64,000 nucleotides of DNA, taken from contig CAZZEC010000004.1 in NCBI GenBank assembly GCA_964652565.1, forward strand, positions 13,211 to 77,210, in the 5' to 3' direction. The notes beneath the pieces are model-generated. The model had not been told where the DNA came from, ran no database searches, and was given only the letters and a program-made list of their open reading frames with translations. Both the position numbers and the translations under genes were made by a program. Shown one piece after another: positions 37,953 through 47,578 of this stretch (within the stretch, counting starts at the first letter, position 1; each line of letters starts with the position of its first letter). This DNA comes from JBCCTX01 sp964652565. Its GTDB lineage: Bacteria > Bacteroidota > Bacteroidia > J057.

Positions 37953-39335
37953 TCAAATCCCATACTTCCCCATCTTTCTATACAGTGTACTCCTTCCCAT
38001 GCCCAACTCCTTGGCAGCCTGAGTCAGATTTCCCTGACATTTTTTAATTGCAGATATGATCGCCTCCTTTTCCAAAGCTTCTATGTTCACGGTGTTCTGG
38101 GTCTGTGAAGTAGGTGAGGAATGGGAACCTAGCGAAATTTCCTGGGGAAAATCTTCTAGTGTGAGCTTGGAAGATTCACTCAATATTACTGCACGCTCGA
38201 CTGCATGTTGAAGTTCTCGCACGTTACCCGGCCATGAATAGGATTGCAACTTGCGGAGGGTTGCAGGTTCTATGTGCATATTTTCTTTATCATACTTCCT
38301 CGATAACAGTGTAATAAAATATTTTAACAACAAAGGGATATCCTTGGGCCTATCCCTTAAGGGTGGAAGCTGAATTTCTACTGTATTGATTCGATACAAT
38401 AAGTCCTGCCTGAATTCTCCCTGATCAACCCATTCTAGAATAGGTACATTCGTTGCGCAAATGAGTCGGATATCCAATGAAATAGCTTGATGCGCCCCCA
38501 CCCGATGGATTTGTCGATGTTGTAAAGCAGTCAGTAATTTGGCTTGTAGGGATAATGGCAAGTTGCCGATTTCATCCAAAAATAAGGTGCCTCCATTAGC
38601 TGACTCAAACCTCCCCTCCCTATCTGCCTTGGCATCGGTAAATGCACCCTTCGTATGTCCAAATAATTCGGATTCGAATAAACTTTCGGGGATAGCGCCT
38701 AAGTCTACCTTGACAAATACTTCCTCCGATCGCTTAGATTGTCGATGAAGCGCCCTTGCAACCAATTCTTTCCCCGTACCATTTTCCCCTAATATCAATA
38801 CATTCGCATCTGTTTTTGCGACTTTTTCAATCGTCTTAAATACCGGCTCCATAACCGGATCTTCACTGATAATTTCTGGGTACTGCTGATCTAATTCTGC
38901 GTGTAGCGTCTTTCTACTTTTTTTGAGATGGGAAACCTCTTTCTTCGAAATACTTAATTGATAAACAGTTTTTACAGAAGCTATTAATTTTTCAGGATTC
39001 CACGGCTTGATCAAAAAATCCGTTGCTCCTTGTTTCATTCCCTCTACCGCTAATTCAATATCTCCATAAGCCGTATCCAGAATAACAAGCGGTTTGTGAG
39101 GGGTCTTGATTATTTTTCTTAACCAGAAAAGCCCCTCCTGCCCACTGATGATCCCCGGTGCAAAATTCATATCAAGTAATACTACATCAAAAGCCTCCTT
39201 TTCCAACTTAGCTAAAGCCTTTTTGGGGACACTCTCTGTTTCTACTACCTCAAAATGCCGCTTCAATACCTGCTTAGCAGTATACAGTACATCTAAATCA
39301 TCATCTATCAGTAATATTTTTCCTGGTACCTTCAT
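37953..39335 (-). CDS. NtrC-type sigma-54-dependent response regulator (pair 2), GAFTDA variant
   Basis: 460 residues: receiver (LLIDDDLDVLYTAK, phospho-Asp in VVLLDMNFAPG, LDTAYGDIE, KPWNPEKL), AAA+ domain (Walker A GENGTGKE, Walker B LFLDEIGN, sensor ICATNVPIL, GNVRELQHAVERAV), Fis-type helix-turn-helix (QGNLTQAAKELGMGRSTLYRKM). The sigma-54 contact loop is GAFTDA, as in the regulator at 24251. The position usually written MTAYG is DTAYG here. Divergent from the permease at 39536, with tandem activator-like sites beginning 41 bp upstream of its start. Paralogue of pair 1 throughout its length. Confidence 0.94.
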   Translation of the reverse strand: MKVPGKILLIDDDLDVLYTAKQVLKRHFEVVETESVPKKALAKLEKEAFDVVLLDMNFAPGIISGQEGLFWLRKIIKTPHKPLVILDTAYGDIELAVEGMKQGATDFLIKPWNPEKLIASVKTVYQLSISKKEVSHLKKSRKTLHAELDQQYPEIISEDPVMEPVFKTIEKVAKTDANVLILGENGTGKELVARALHRQSKRSEEVFVKVDLGAIPESLFESELFGHTKGAFTDAKADREGRFESANGGTLFLDEIGNLPLSLQAKLLTALQHRQIHRVGAHQAISLDIRLICATNVPILEWVDQGEFRQDLLYRINTVEIQLPPLRDRPKDIPLLLKYFITLLSRKYDKENMHIEPATLRKLQSYSWPGNVRELQHAVERAVILSESSKLTLEDFPQEISLGSHSSPTSQTQNTVNIEALEKEAIISAIKKCQGNLTQAAKELGMGRSTLYRKMGKYGI

Positions 39336-39375
39336 ATTACCTAAAATAATACCCCTGCCATTGCCTTACAACCAA

Positions 39376-39417
39376 CCGTCCCATTTTGAAACAATATTAC
39401 GTCCCACAATGACACGT
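39376..39417 (+). promoter_or_regulatory. Tandem activator-site-like inverted repeats upstream of the second ABC unit
   Basis: CCGTCCCA-TTT-TGAAACAA (39376-39394) and ACGTCCCA-CAA-TGACACGT (39399-39417), 23 bp apart, matching the 8-N3-8 form at 25748. Second half-sites begin 71 bp upstream of the -24 GG, exactly as at 25782. They also form near-direct repeats of CGTCCCA. Confidence 0.6.
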
Positions 39418-39460
39418 TTAAGCATCCCTCAAAATCTAATTACATCCCTATAAAATTGAT

Positions 39461-39495
39461 TTTCAGTAACTTACATTCATGGCACAACGATTGGA
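39461..39495 (+). promoter_or_regulatory. IHF-like site plus sigma-54 promoter of the second ABC unit
   Basis: TGGCAC-AACGA-TTGGA (39480-39495) fits the -24/-12 consensus except G for C at the last invariant position (TTGG). The IHF-like TTTCAGTAACTTA (39461-39473) has one mismatch to WATCARNNNNTTR and ends 6 bp upstream, as at 25833. Predicted transcript start is near 39506, 30 nt before the ATG at 39536. Confidence 0.65.
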
Positions 39496-39535
39496 TTCTT
39501 TTATTTGTCTCAGCCATTGCTAACTTTTGTCAGAC

Positions 39536-41953
39536 ATGCTCAAAAACTACTTCATCACCTCCCTTCGCAATCTATTGAGATACAAATTATTCTCAATGAT
39601 CAATATCGCCTGCCTCTCCTTAAGTATGGCCGTATGCTTGCTGTTGATTCAATTGATGTCCTTTCACTTCCACTTTGAAGACTTTCATACAAACCGCGAT
39701 CATATTTATAGAATTGCGAGTATGGAAGAAAAAGAGCCTTCAATAGGTCGATTATGGGCATCTGCTCCTCTGGCACTTTACTCCAAAGTCAAAGAACAGT
39801 TACACCAAGATGAACAAATCCTCCCCATTTTCAAGATCTCTGATATTACTGCTATGGAAGTAAATGGTCAGATTGCTCGTATGGATCATGTCATTTTTAC
39901 CTATCCTGAATTTTTCGATTTCTTTACCTATTCATTGATAAAAGGCAATCCAAAAGATCTGGGGCAACCACAAACTATTTTTCTAGTCGAATCTGAAGCT
40001 CAAAGATTGTATGGGAATGAAGACCCCATTGGAAAACTGATACAAGTAAATAAGGATTCATTATTATACACAGTCAGAGGTATTATTGCTGACCCTCCTC
40101 AAAACTCACATATCCTATTCAATGCCATCGGTTCATTACAAAATTACCGATTCCGATATTATGGTGAATGGACATTGTTTGAGCAATTCATGACCAATGA
40201 CTGGAACAGACCTATAGGACATATTTATGTAATGAGTAAACAACCAAATATCGTTGATAGACTCAATAAATATCTTAAATATGTAGAAAATACATTCCAC
40301 GAACAAAATTCCCGCTATAGCTTCTTTGTTCAACATATCAAAGACATCCATATCTCTTCTAAAGATTATATGATAAACGAAATAGGAGAAAATACCATTC
40401 CCTGGTATATACCAGTAATCGCTATAGTTACAGGTATTCTCTTAATTGCAGCAGCCCTTTTTAATTATATCAACCTTACCCTCGCCAGATCTTTAACCCG
40501 GATCAAAGAGATTGGGGTTCGGAAAGTAGCAGGTGCAGATCATTGGCAAATTCGTGGACAAATTATGACGGAGACGATTGTGTTATCGTTAATCTCATTC
40601 CTTGTTGCGATTACTTTGTTACAATTTCTTATCCCATTATTTTTCGAATCGGGATTACCTCGTCAAATCTTTCAGTTAGATCAACGAAAGAGTATCTACC
40701 TGTTGTTTATTGGCTTTGCTGTACTCATTGGATTGATAGGAGGTATTTTCCCTGCACTATTTTACTCAAAACTCAAGCCTATATCCATTCTTAGAGGGAT
40801 AGAAAATGTAAAGATATTCTCTAGACTTGGATTAAGAAAAACCTTGATCGTTTTTCAATTTTCGCTCTCGTTAATACTTTTCTCTTCAGGATTGTTAGTG
40901 TATGCGCAACTAAACCATCTTGCGAATAAAGATTATGGATTCAATATACAAGACATACTCACATTCACTTTACCAGAGGGCTACCTTGATGCAGCAGCAG
41001 AAGTACTTAATCAATTCCCAGAAGTACAAAGCATTTCACTCGCAAACAACGTTCCGGGTGTAGGAAATTACTTTGATCGTCAAGTAATCTCATTGGATTT
41101 AAAGAATACAATGACTTTTACTTATGTGTCTTTTGATGAACACTTTATACCGACAATGGACCTGACTTTGATTGCTGGCAAAAATTTTGAACCTCATCAT
41201 AGTTCCATACCTTTTCAGCAAGTAATACTCGATCGTACAGCTACAGAGAAAATAGGTTTCAAAGATCCATCTGATGCGGTGGGGCAACGTATCCAGTATA
41301 AAAACTATATAGGAGAAATCTTAAATCCCATAGTTATTGGGGTTGTTGAAAATTTCTTTTCTGACAAGGTAGGTCAACCCAATAAGCCAACCCTTATTCT
41401 CTATAACCCAGAACATTTTCAACATGCACTTTTAAGTATTGTCAGTGATAAACCAAGTCAGTTAATCTCCCAAATTCAATCTGTATGGGATCAACGTTTT
41501 CCAACATATGGGATAACGCCTAGGATGTTAGAAGAATTAGTAGTCAAACAATACGCTACGCTTAGTATAATGACTAATCTTGTAGGTTTTACTTCCATTC
41601 TGGTAACGCTAATCGCTTGTTTGGGATTGTTGGGGATTGCAGTTTTTACCATCCAACAAAAACGTAAAGAAATGAGTATTCGAAAGATTTTGGGAGCTAA
41701 TATTACCCAAATTGGATACCTTTTATCTAAAGGATTTCTCAGCCTTATGTTTATTTCTTCACTCATTGCCATACCCATCATCTACTTTGGAAATCAACTA
41801 TGGTTGGAAACTTATGCCTTTCGGATCCATTCGGAATGGTGGATCATTTCCATCAGTATTCTCATTATGTTTTCGGGAATTATACTTACCATTTTCCCTC
41901 AGGTCTATAAAACTGCGGTAGTTAACCCGGCAGAAATATTGAGGGACGAGTAG
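39536..41953 (+). CDS. FtsX/MacB-type ABC transporter permease
   Basis: 805 residues from the ATG at 39536 (MLKNYFITSLRNLLRYK), which matches the sibling N-termini; an upstream TTG at 39527 is less likely. Architecture: TM1 (INIACLSLSMAVCLLLIQLM), periplasmic domain, TM core with LTRIKEIGVRKVAGADHWQI, central TM (LRKTLIVFQFSLSLILFSSG), second periplasmic domain, TM core with QKRKEMSIRKILGANITQIG, end NPAEILRDE. First gene behind the second sigma-54 promoter. No ATPase gene in this unit, so it probably borrows one encoded elsewhere (27422 or 63190). Confidence 0.92.
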   Translation: MLKNYFITSLRNLLRYKLFSMINIACLSLSMAVCLLLIQLMSFHFHFEDFHTNRDHIYRIASMEEKEPSIGRLWASAPLALYSKVKEQLHQDEQILPIFKISDITAMEVNGQIARMDHVIFTYPEFFDFFTYSLIKGNPKDLGQPQTIFLVESEAQRLYGNEDPIGKLIQVNKDSLLYTVRGIIADPPQNSHILFNAIGSLQNYRFRYYGEWTLFEQFMTNDWNRPIGHIYVMSKQPNIVDRLNKYLKYVENTFHEQNSRYSFFVQHIKDIHISSKDYMINEIGENTIPWYIPVIAIVTGILLIAAALFNYINLTLARSLTRIKEIGVRKVAGADHWQIRGQIMTETIVLSLISFLVAITLLQFLIPLFFESGLPRQIFQLDQRKSIYLLFIGFAVLIGLIGGIFPALFYSKLKPISILRGIENVKIFSRLGLRKTLIVFQFSLSLILFSSGLLVYAQLNHLANKDYGFNIQDILTFTLPEGYLDAAAEVLNQFPEVQSISLANNVPGVGNYFDRQVISLDLKNTMTFTYVSFDEHFIPTMDLTLIAGKNFEPHHSSIPFQQVILDRTATEKIGFKDPSDAVGQRIQYKNYIGEILNPIVIGVVENFFSDKVGQPNKPTLILYNPEHFQHALLSIVSDKPSQLISQIQSVWDQRFPTYGITPRMLEELVVKQYATLSIMTNLVGFTSILVTLIACLGLLGIAVFTIQQKRKEMSIRKILGANITQIGYLLSKGFLSLMFISSLIAIPIIYFGNQLWLETYAFRIHSEWWIISISILIMFSGIILTIFPQVYKTAVVNPAEILRDE

Positions 41954-41970
41954 GTTCTGATCATGCTCAG

Positions 41971-42325
41971 GACAGCAGACCACGGACGATGGACGACAGA
42001 TGATGGCTAGACCACAGACGATTGTTAGACGACAGACCTCAGACGATGGATAGACGACAGACGACAGACGATGGACGACAGACGATGGCTAGACCACAGA
42101 CAATGGATGACATACTACGGAAATCAATTTAACAATTCTACAATATCTCAATTTAACAATCTTACAATATCTNNNNNNNNNNNNNNNNNNNNNNNNNNNN
42201 NNNNNNNNNNNNNNNNNNNNNNNNNNNNNNNNNNNNNNNNNNNNNNNNNNNNNNNNNNNNNNNNNNNNNNNNAATTTAACAATTCTACAATATCTCAATT
42301 TAACAATTCTACAATATCACAATAC
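41971..42325 (+). repeat. Composite intergenic repeat, copy 2, interrupted by the assembly gap
   Basis: Between two permease genes. Heptamer array (GACCACG, GACGATG, GACGACA and variants, with GCTA, GTTA or GATA inserted every two or three units) at 41971-42116; junction ACGGAAATCA at 42117-42126; then 24-bp AT-rich units starting with CAATTTAACAAT at 42125 and 42149, the N run, and further units in the same register up to 42307 and a partial one after it. The next start codon is at 42331. Confidence 0.85.
42173..42272. other. Assembly gap (100 N)
   Basis: Exactly 100 N, the usual placeholder for a gap of unknown length. It lies inside the AT-rich tandem part of composite repeat copy 2, so the real number of 24-bp units is unknown. 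Confidence 0.99.
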
Positions 42326-42330
42326 CCACA

Positions 42331-44691
42331 ATGAATATACACTACATTAAAATGGCATGGAGGGTAATGGTAAGAGACCGGATGACGAGTATCATTAGCA
42401 TCCTGGGATTAGGCATAGGTATGGCTTCATGTATGATTATCTCATTATATGTACAACAACAATTAAGTTTTGATAACTATCATACGAAGAAGGATAATAT
42501 TTACCGTGTAGTTCAGCACCAGTTACAAGCGGGGGAATGGTATGACATTGCTCGTTCACCTGCGCCATTGTCTAAAGCCCTTCAACAAGAATATCCTCAG
42601 ATACAAGAAGCTACAACTTTAGTTATAAGGAATCACAATTTACTGGAATCCAGTCAATTCAAGACGGATAAATTGAAAGGAATCTGTACAGATGCTTCTT
42701 TTTCAAAGATGTTTGATCTTGAGATTATTGAAGGAAGCCTCCCAAATGCATTGTTAGATGCGCGAAATATCATTCTGACATCCTCTGTAGCCAATCTCTT
42801 CTTATCTGAAGGCAACGCGCTCGGAAACCAAATTACCATCAACAATGATCAGACGTATCAAGTAGCCGGGATTATCCAGGATATTCCAGACAATTCACAT
42901 TTGACATTTGACTATATACTTCCCATAAACTCATTGGGCTTTGATCTTACAAACTGGAATGGAAATTATTGTTACACCTATTTATTAATGAATGAAAAAC
43001 AGGATCGGAGTTCCCTGGATAAAACTTTGGAAAATTTTGCATTTGAAAAACTTAAATGGGAAGACGTACGCTTTTACCTACAGCCATTGGAACAAATATA
43101 TCTTCATTCTTCCTTTGATTTTAATACTGATTTTGGTCCTCGAGGGAATTTTCAAACAGTCGTACTTCTATTGATCATCGCAATGGTAATCCTTGTAATT
43201 GGTTCTATCAATTTTATTAATTTTTCAATATCTGAAGCACATAGAAGATCCAAAGAAATAGGTCTTAGAAAAGTTTCCGGTGCTTTTCAATATGAACTTA
43301 TTGTTCAATTTCTCATTGAAACATCACTTATGTCTGCTGTAGGCTTTCTCATTGCCCTAACCCTCACACAATTAAGTTTTCCAATCCTAAGTACGTTTTT
43401 AAATATTACTTTGAGTTGGCCAACATTTAATTTACAATATATACTCCTGTTTGTATCCATTTATCTTATCACTGTATTACTATCAGGAGCATATCCTGCA
43501 CTAATTATATCTCGATTTAATCCAAAGGATGCTTTTCGTTTAGGACGAAAGACCTCATCATCCTCATTTGGAATACAAAAGATATTAATAACTGGACAGT
43601 TTGCAATTTCTCTACTGTTAATAGGTACAAGCCTGATCTTATTTTCACAACTTAGTTATCTAAAAAACAAGGATTTAGGTATAAATAAGGAACAAGTCCT
43701 CTACGTACATTTAAAAGGAAACCTCAAAGAACAATATCCTCAAATTAAAGAACAGCTTCTTTCATTTCCCGAATTTCAATCTGTATCAGGAACCTTTTTT
43801 TACAGTATGCCTTTTAATTGGGTGGGAAGCACGACTTTAAAAAACTGGCCTGGGAAGCAAACTAATGAGACATTCAATATATCGCAGTTTGGAGTGGATT
43901 TGAATTTTATTGAAACCTTAGATTTAGAATTAGTAGAAGGAAGAAGTTTTATGAAGCAGTATATATCTGATACAACTAACTATATAATTAATGAGACCCT
44001 AGCCAACAAATTGCAACTTAATAATCCAATAGGAATGAGAATAGATCCCTTAGGCTTTGGAGAAGGAAATGTGATTGGGGTAGTCAAAGATTTCCATTTC
44101 AATTCCTTACATGATGAAATCCAGCCACTTATAATGCAATTTGAACCCAATATGATCGATTATTTACTGTTGAAAATTTCTCCGGAATATCATGAAAAAG
44201 CTATTGAGATAATCACCCAAACACTAGATACCTTTCAACCAGACTTTCCCTATGAAGTATCTTCCCTAAATGAGGACTATAAGTTAACCTACGCTACAGA
44301 AGAATACGCTATTAGAATCATCGAAATATTCTGTTTTATAGCTGTAGCATTGTCCTGTGTGGGGTTATTCGGTTTATCCAAACAGGTTATGCAAGTTAAA
44401 ATGAAGGAGATAGGTATTAGAAAAATCCTGGGAGCAAAATTACGACAACTATCTGCTACATTACTATTACCCTATATACAAATGGTCTTAATTGCGTTTG
44501 TAATCACCTTACCCATAGTTGTATGGGGTTGTCATACCTGGCTAGACCAGTTTGCATACACTACACACATTTCTCCCGGATTTTATCTTTTCCCAGCAGT
44601 CATTGCTATACTTTTAGTACTGATTTCTGTAGGTGTTCAGACCTGGAAAACTGCTATCATCAATCCTGCTGCAATCTTGAGGGATGAGTAA
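42331..44691 (+). CDS. FtsX/MacB-type ABC transporter permease
   Basis: 786 residues: TM1 (IISILGLGIGMASCMIISLYV), periplasmic domain, TM core with HRRSKEIGLRKVSGAFQYEL, central TM (IQKILITGQFAISLLLIGTS), second periplasmic domain, TM core with VKMKEIGIRKILGAKLRQLS, C-terminus NPAAILRDE. Probably co-transcribed with the permease at 39536 across the repeat, unless the repeat stops transcription. Fifth and last large permease of the island; its 3' end converges on the 816-residue orphan gene. Confidence 0.92.
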   Translation: MNIHYIKMAWRVMVRDRMTSIISILGLGIGMASCMIISLYVQQQLSFDNYHTKKDNIYRVVQHQLQAGEWYDIARSPAPLSKALQQEYPQIQEATTLVIRNHNLLESSQFKTDKLKGICTDASFSKMFDLEIIEGSLPNALLDARNIILTSSVANLFLSEGNALGNQITINNDQTYQVAGIIQDIPDNSHLTFDYILPINSLGFDLTNWNGNYCYTYLLMNEKQDRSSLDKTLENFAFEKLKWEDVRFYLQPLEQIYLHSSFDFNTDFGPRGNFQTVVLLLIIAMVILVIGSINFINFSISEAHRRSKEIGLRKVSGAFQYELIVQFLIETSLMSAVGFLIALTLTQLSFPILSTFLNITLSWPTFNLQYILLFVSIYLITVLLSGAYPALIISRFNPKDAFRLGRKTSSSSFGIQKILITGQFAISLLLIGTSLILFSQLSYLKNKDLGINKEQVLYVHLKGNLKEQYPQIKEQLLSFPEFQSVSGTFFYSMPFNWVGSTTLKNWPGKQTNETFNISQFGVDLNFIETLDLELVEGRSFMKQYISDTTNYIINETLANKLQLNNPIGMRIDPLGFGEGNVIGVVKDFHFNSLHDEIQPLIMQFEPNMIDYLLLKISPEYHEKAIEIITQTLDTFQPDFPYEVSSLNEDYKLTYATEEYAIRIIEIFCFIAVALSCVGLFGLSKQVMQVKMKEIGIRKILGAKLRQLSATLLLPYIQMVLIAFVITLPIVVWGCHTWLDQFAYTTHISPGFYLFPAVIAILLVLISVGVQTWKTAIINPAAILRDE

Positions 44692-44736
44692 AATATCTGT
44701 ATAAACCGAAATTGTATTTTATTTTATAGAGTAAGG

Positions 44737-47187
44737 TTACTTAGACATAGTATTCCACTCTTCTAGCAAATGAGCATCTACTTGTTGAGTTTTAGGATGT
44801 GCAATAAAATGAAAGAAATTATTCCGGAATTGTTCATGTGTATTCATATCAGTGGTCACTTCCAGTTGTTCAATGATTTTATTAATCTTACAAGTTACTT
44901 TCCAAGATATATAACCATTATCTACGGTAGAAAAGATGAAGGGGTCTTCAAAATTATTAGGAGATGCTACATAAACTGCCCCATAATTTGGGTCTTTACC
45001 ATAGTTTAGGTAATGCCTTTCAATAATCTCCAGCTCTGATAAAGACGGTACTCCTGATTCAGAATCAACAAAAAATAGCCGATTCATTTTACCTCCGTTA
45101 GCTACAAATTCTTCGATCAAATCTTCTGTGGAATTTCCTTTATGCCAAAAATATTGATTCTTAGGATAGGATGTTGTATAGAAAGTAGTAGGATGATTAA
45201 TCGAATTCCTTAATAGATCATTATAATATAGCCTAAATAACCCGATGTATTCTTGATCAAATTTGATTTTTTCATTTAAGACAAAAGAAGATAAAATATT
45301 TACCATTCCATTTAGAAATCCATTGTGTGTTTGCTTTAAATTCTCGCTCATGTAATCATTGATAATCGAGCTGAATCTATTCAAATACTGTTTTTTTATA
45401 TGATTAATATCCTCCTTAAGATGTGTAAGGCTTCTATATGGATATATATTTAGCGGATTTGCGGTAATGAAATCTAGATAAGTTTTCAATAATTGCTCAT
45501 CCTCATTATACTCTGATATATTAATTAATCCCAATGTTCTTTTTTGATATTTTTGCTCATCTATCCGATGAAATATAATGGGAGTAGCTTTGGGATATTG
45601 CAATTTGTGACTTATGCAGGATGTGGTACCAAATAGCATTTGAGTCTTTTGACCAAAATCCAATGGTAAATATTGCATATGAAAAGCAAAATACATATCC
45701 TGACTATTATCCTTAAATTTGATAAATAACTTATTTTCAGAATAATGCATTCTTATAGTATCGTAGGTTAAATCTCTAGTCTCATAAATTAACCATGATA
45801 CTCTTCCCTTAAGGGTATTGGTAGAAAAGAATTGTGCTCTATTTCTTGTAAGCCTACCAGTTTCACTATGTAGATAATAGACCTGATAATACCCATCAAT
45901 ACTAGCGGGTAGCTCAATCTGGTAGGAATCTATAAGAAAAGTAGCATTCTCTCTATTTTGTAAAAAAGGCACAATTTTGGAGTTAATCTCATCTAACACG
46001 TTGAGTGATAATACTCTTCCGTCTACTTCTTTATAATCCCGATCGCTTCGTATTAAGAATTCCTTACCAGCTACCTCTTTTGATCTCAAATTCAACCCTA
46101 ATCCTATAATCTCTAATATCTCAGGTACATCACCTTGATCAAAATCAGAAGGTATATCCATGATATATAGTCTTTTTTCATGGTTCATTTTTTCATTATA
46201 CAGATAAATGAATAAATGACTTTTTCCATAATCTACTGATCCAGTAAATACTTTGTCATATGCTCCTTTACGTCTTACCCTTAGCATTCCCTTCTTTATC
46301 TTAAATTCCCATACATTTTCATATACTTCAAATGGACTATTTTGAAATGAAAACATGTTATAGGAAATATACGTGAGTCCATCCAGAATTTTTAATTTCT
46401 CATTTATTCGATTTTCTTCATTAGCTGTCTTGAACTCATCCCAATTTGGAGCAATGATTAGTGTATTTTCTCTTAATAAATACTCCTTAATTGGGTCTTG
46501 TTTAACTCCAAAATGATGCTCCGGAATCAGTATTCTAATGAAAGCTACAGGTTCTGAATTATCATTTACACTGCATGATGTTGCGATAAGGTAGGATTGT
46601 TCATTTCTTAGACCAACTTTAGTGACTAAATATATTTCCTCTTCCTGATTTTTCAGTGCAATAAACAAACAGCTACTTTTCAATACGCATACCCCCTCAA
46701 AACTCTTATCCAAACTACGAAATACCGCATTTAATTGATTTTTGCCTCTCTCTCGTAAGCTTAAGATCAATTCTCCATCAATGATGGCATCCTTACCTTG
46801 CAAATTTGGTATATAACTACAATACTTACCTATAAATGATTCCAATTGAGTTCTTCTGGTAGAAATATGTATAGAATTAGAAGAATCATTCAAACAGCTA
46901 TACATAAAATCTACTAGTTGATCTGGGGAAAATTGCCTCAAACTATTTACCGTTTTTAGTAATTTTGTGAGCTTTTTTAACGAAATGGAAGTCGTAGCAG
47001 ACCCATTGACCAGTTGGTAGGATCTATAAATATCATTGGGGTTGATTTTGTTATTCTTCTTGGTAACGACTGTGATGATCTCATTTCTATTTAAATCGGT
47101 ATTTTTTTGATTGTCGTAAAGCTGTTTAATTTCATCTAACCCTTCTACAATCCGCTTAGCAGTTTCATCCTTATTTATTGGTCCCAT
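44737..47187 (-). CDS. Large orphan protein of unknown function (816 aa)
   Basis: I do not recognise the family. No signal peptide and no membrane segment, so probably cytosolic. N-terminal 100 residues are helical with an HTH-like feel (INPNDIYRSYQL, ISLKKLTKLLKTVNSL, FSPDQLVDFMYSCL), which is only suggestive. The centre (150-560) is beta-rich with several similar stretches (IYLYNEKMNHEKRLYIMD; MHYSENKLFIKFKD). The C-terminal 150 residues (STEDLIEEFVANGGKMNRLFFVDSES, LSELEIIERHYLNYG, GAVYVAS) vaguely recall a degenerate PLD-like sensor fold; weak. The gene and the 390 bp upstream look AT-richer than the neighbours, which hints at transfer. It stands alone between an ABC permease and a small ORF. 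Confidence 0.8.
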   Translation of the reverse strand: MGPINKDETAKRIVEGLDEIKQLYDNQKNTDLNRNEIITVVTKKNNKINPNDIYRSYQLVNGSATTSISLKKLTKLLKTVNSLRQFSPDQLVDFMYSCLNDSSNSIHISTRRTQLESFIGKYCSYIPNLQGKDAIIDGELILSLRERGKNQLNAVFRSLDKSFEGVCVLKSSCLFIALKNQEEEIYLVTKVGLRNEQSYLIATSCSVNDNSEPVAFIRILIPEHHFGVKQDPIKEYLLRENTLIIAPNWDEFKTANEENRINEKLKILDGLTYISYNMFSFQNSPFEVYENVWEFKIKKGMLRVRRKGAYDKVFTGSVDYGKSHLFIYLYNEKMNHEKRLYIMDIPSDFDQGDVPEILEIIGLGLNLRSKEVAGKEFLIRSDRDYKEVDGRVLSLNVLDEINSKIVPFLQNRENATFLIDSYQIELPASIDGYYQVYYLHSETGRLTRNRAQFFSTNTLKGRVSWLIYETRDLTYDTIRMHYSENKLFIKFKDNSQDMYFAFHMQYLPLDFGQKTQMLFGTTSCISHKLQYPKATPIIFHRIDEQKYQKRTLGLINISEYNEDEQLLKTYLDFITANPLNIYPYRSLTHLKEDINHIKKQYLNRFSSIINDYMSENLKQTHNGFLNGMVNILSSFVLNEKIKFDQEYIGLFRLYYNDLLRNSINHPTTFYTTSYPKNQYFWHKGNSTEDLIEEFVANGGKMNRLFFVDSESGVPSLSELEIIERHYLNYGKDPNYGAVYVASPNNFEDPFIFSTVDNGYISWKVTCKINKIIEQLEVTTDMNTHEQFRNNFFHFIAHPKTQQVDAHLLEEWNTMSK

Positions 47188-47578
47188 TATATTCTTGGCA
47201 GTTTTATCATTAAATAATTCCTTAATATATGAACTTTTTGATAAAACTGATATTATTTGATATCAAATCAAATGAATATCAAAATTATAATTATCCTTTT
47301 TAGGTATATCACTTTATTAAATATCGAGTATTCAAAAATTATCAATAATTCTTACCTAAATAATAACATCTTTCGTTCACCAGAAGGCATTTTTTATAAT
47401 TCTATCCCTATCATTGACAAACTGTTAAAATATCATTTTTCAAGGAATTATATTTAAAGTGAATTAGCAGTAGAATCTGTATGAATACATAGTACCACAA
47501 TCACTTAATACAAAGTTAATAAATTATAATACCAGAATATATATGATGGGTAGTTAAGTTGCATTAATATGGAATTAC
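47188..47578. other. AT-rich gene-free stretch with a 14-bp palindrome
   Basis: 391 bp upstream of the orphan gene. It contains a perfect 14-bp palindrome ATTTGATATCAAAT (47255-47268), 68 bp upstream of that gene's start, a possible operator. A 66-codon plus-strand frame at 47257-47457 is isoleucine- and asparagine-rich, as expected by chance in such AT-rich DNA, so I do not call it a gene. Confidence 0.45.

Noticed and set aside
42071..42334. Open frame running through the N run
   Set aside because: It consists only of repeat sequence and unknown bases.
47257..47457. 66-codon plus-strand frame upstream of the small ORF
   Set aside because: Composition dominated by Ile, Asn and Lys as expected for random AT-rich DNA; no signal or motif.
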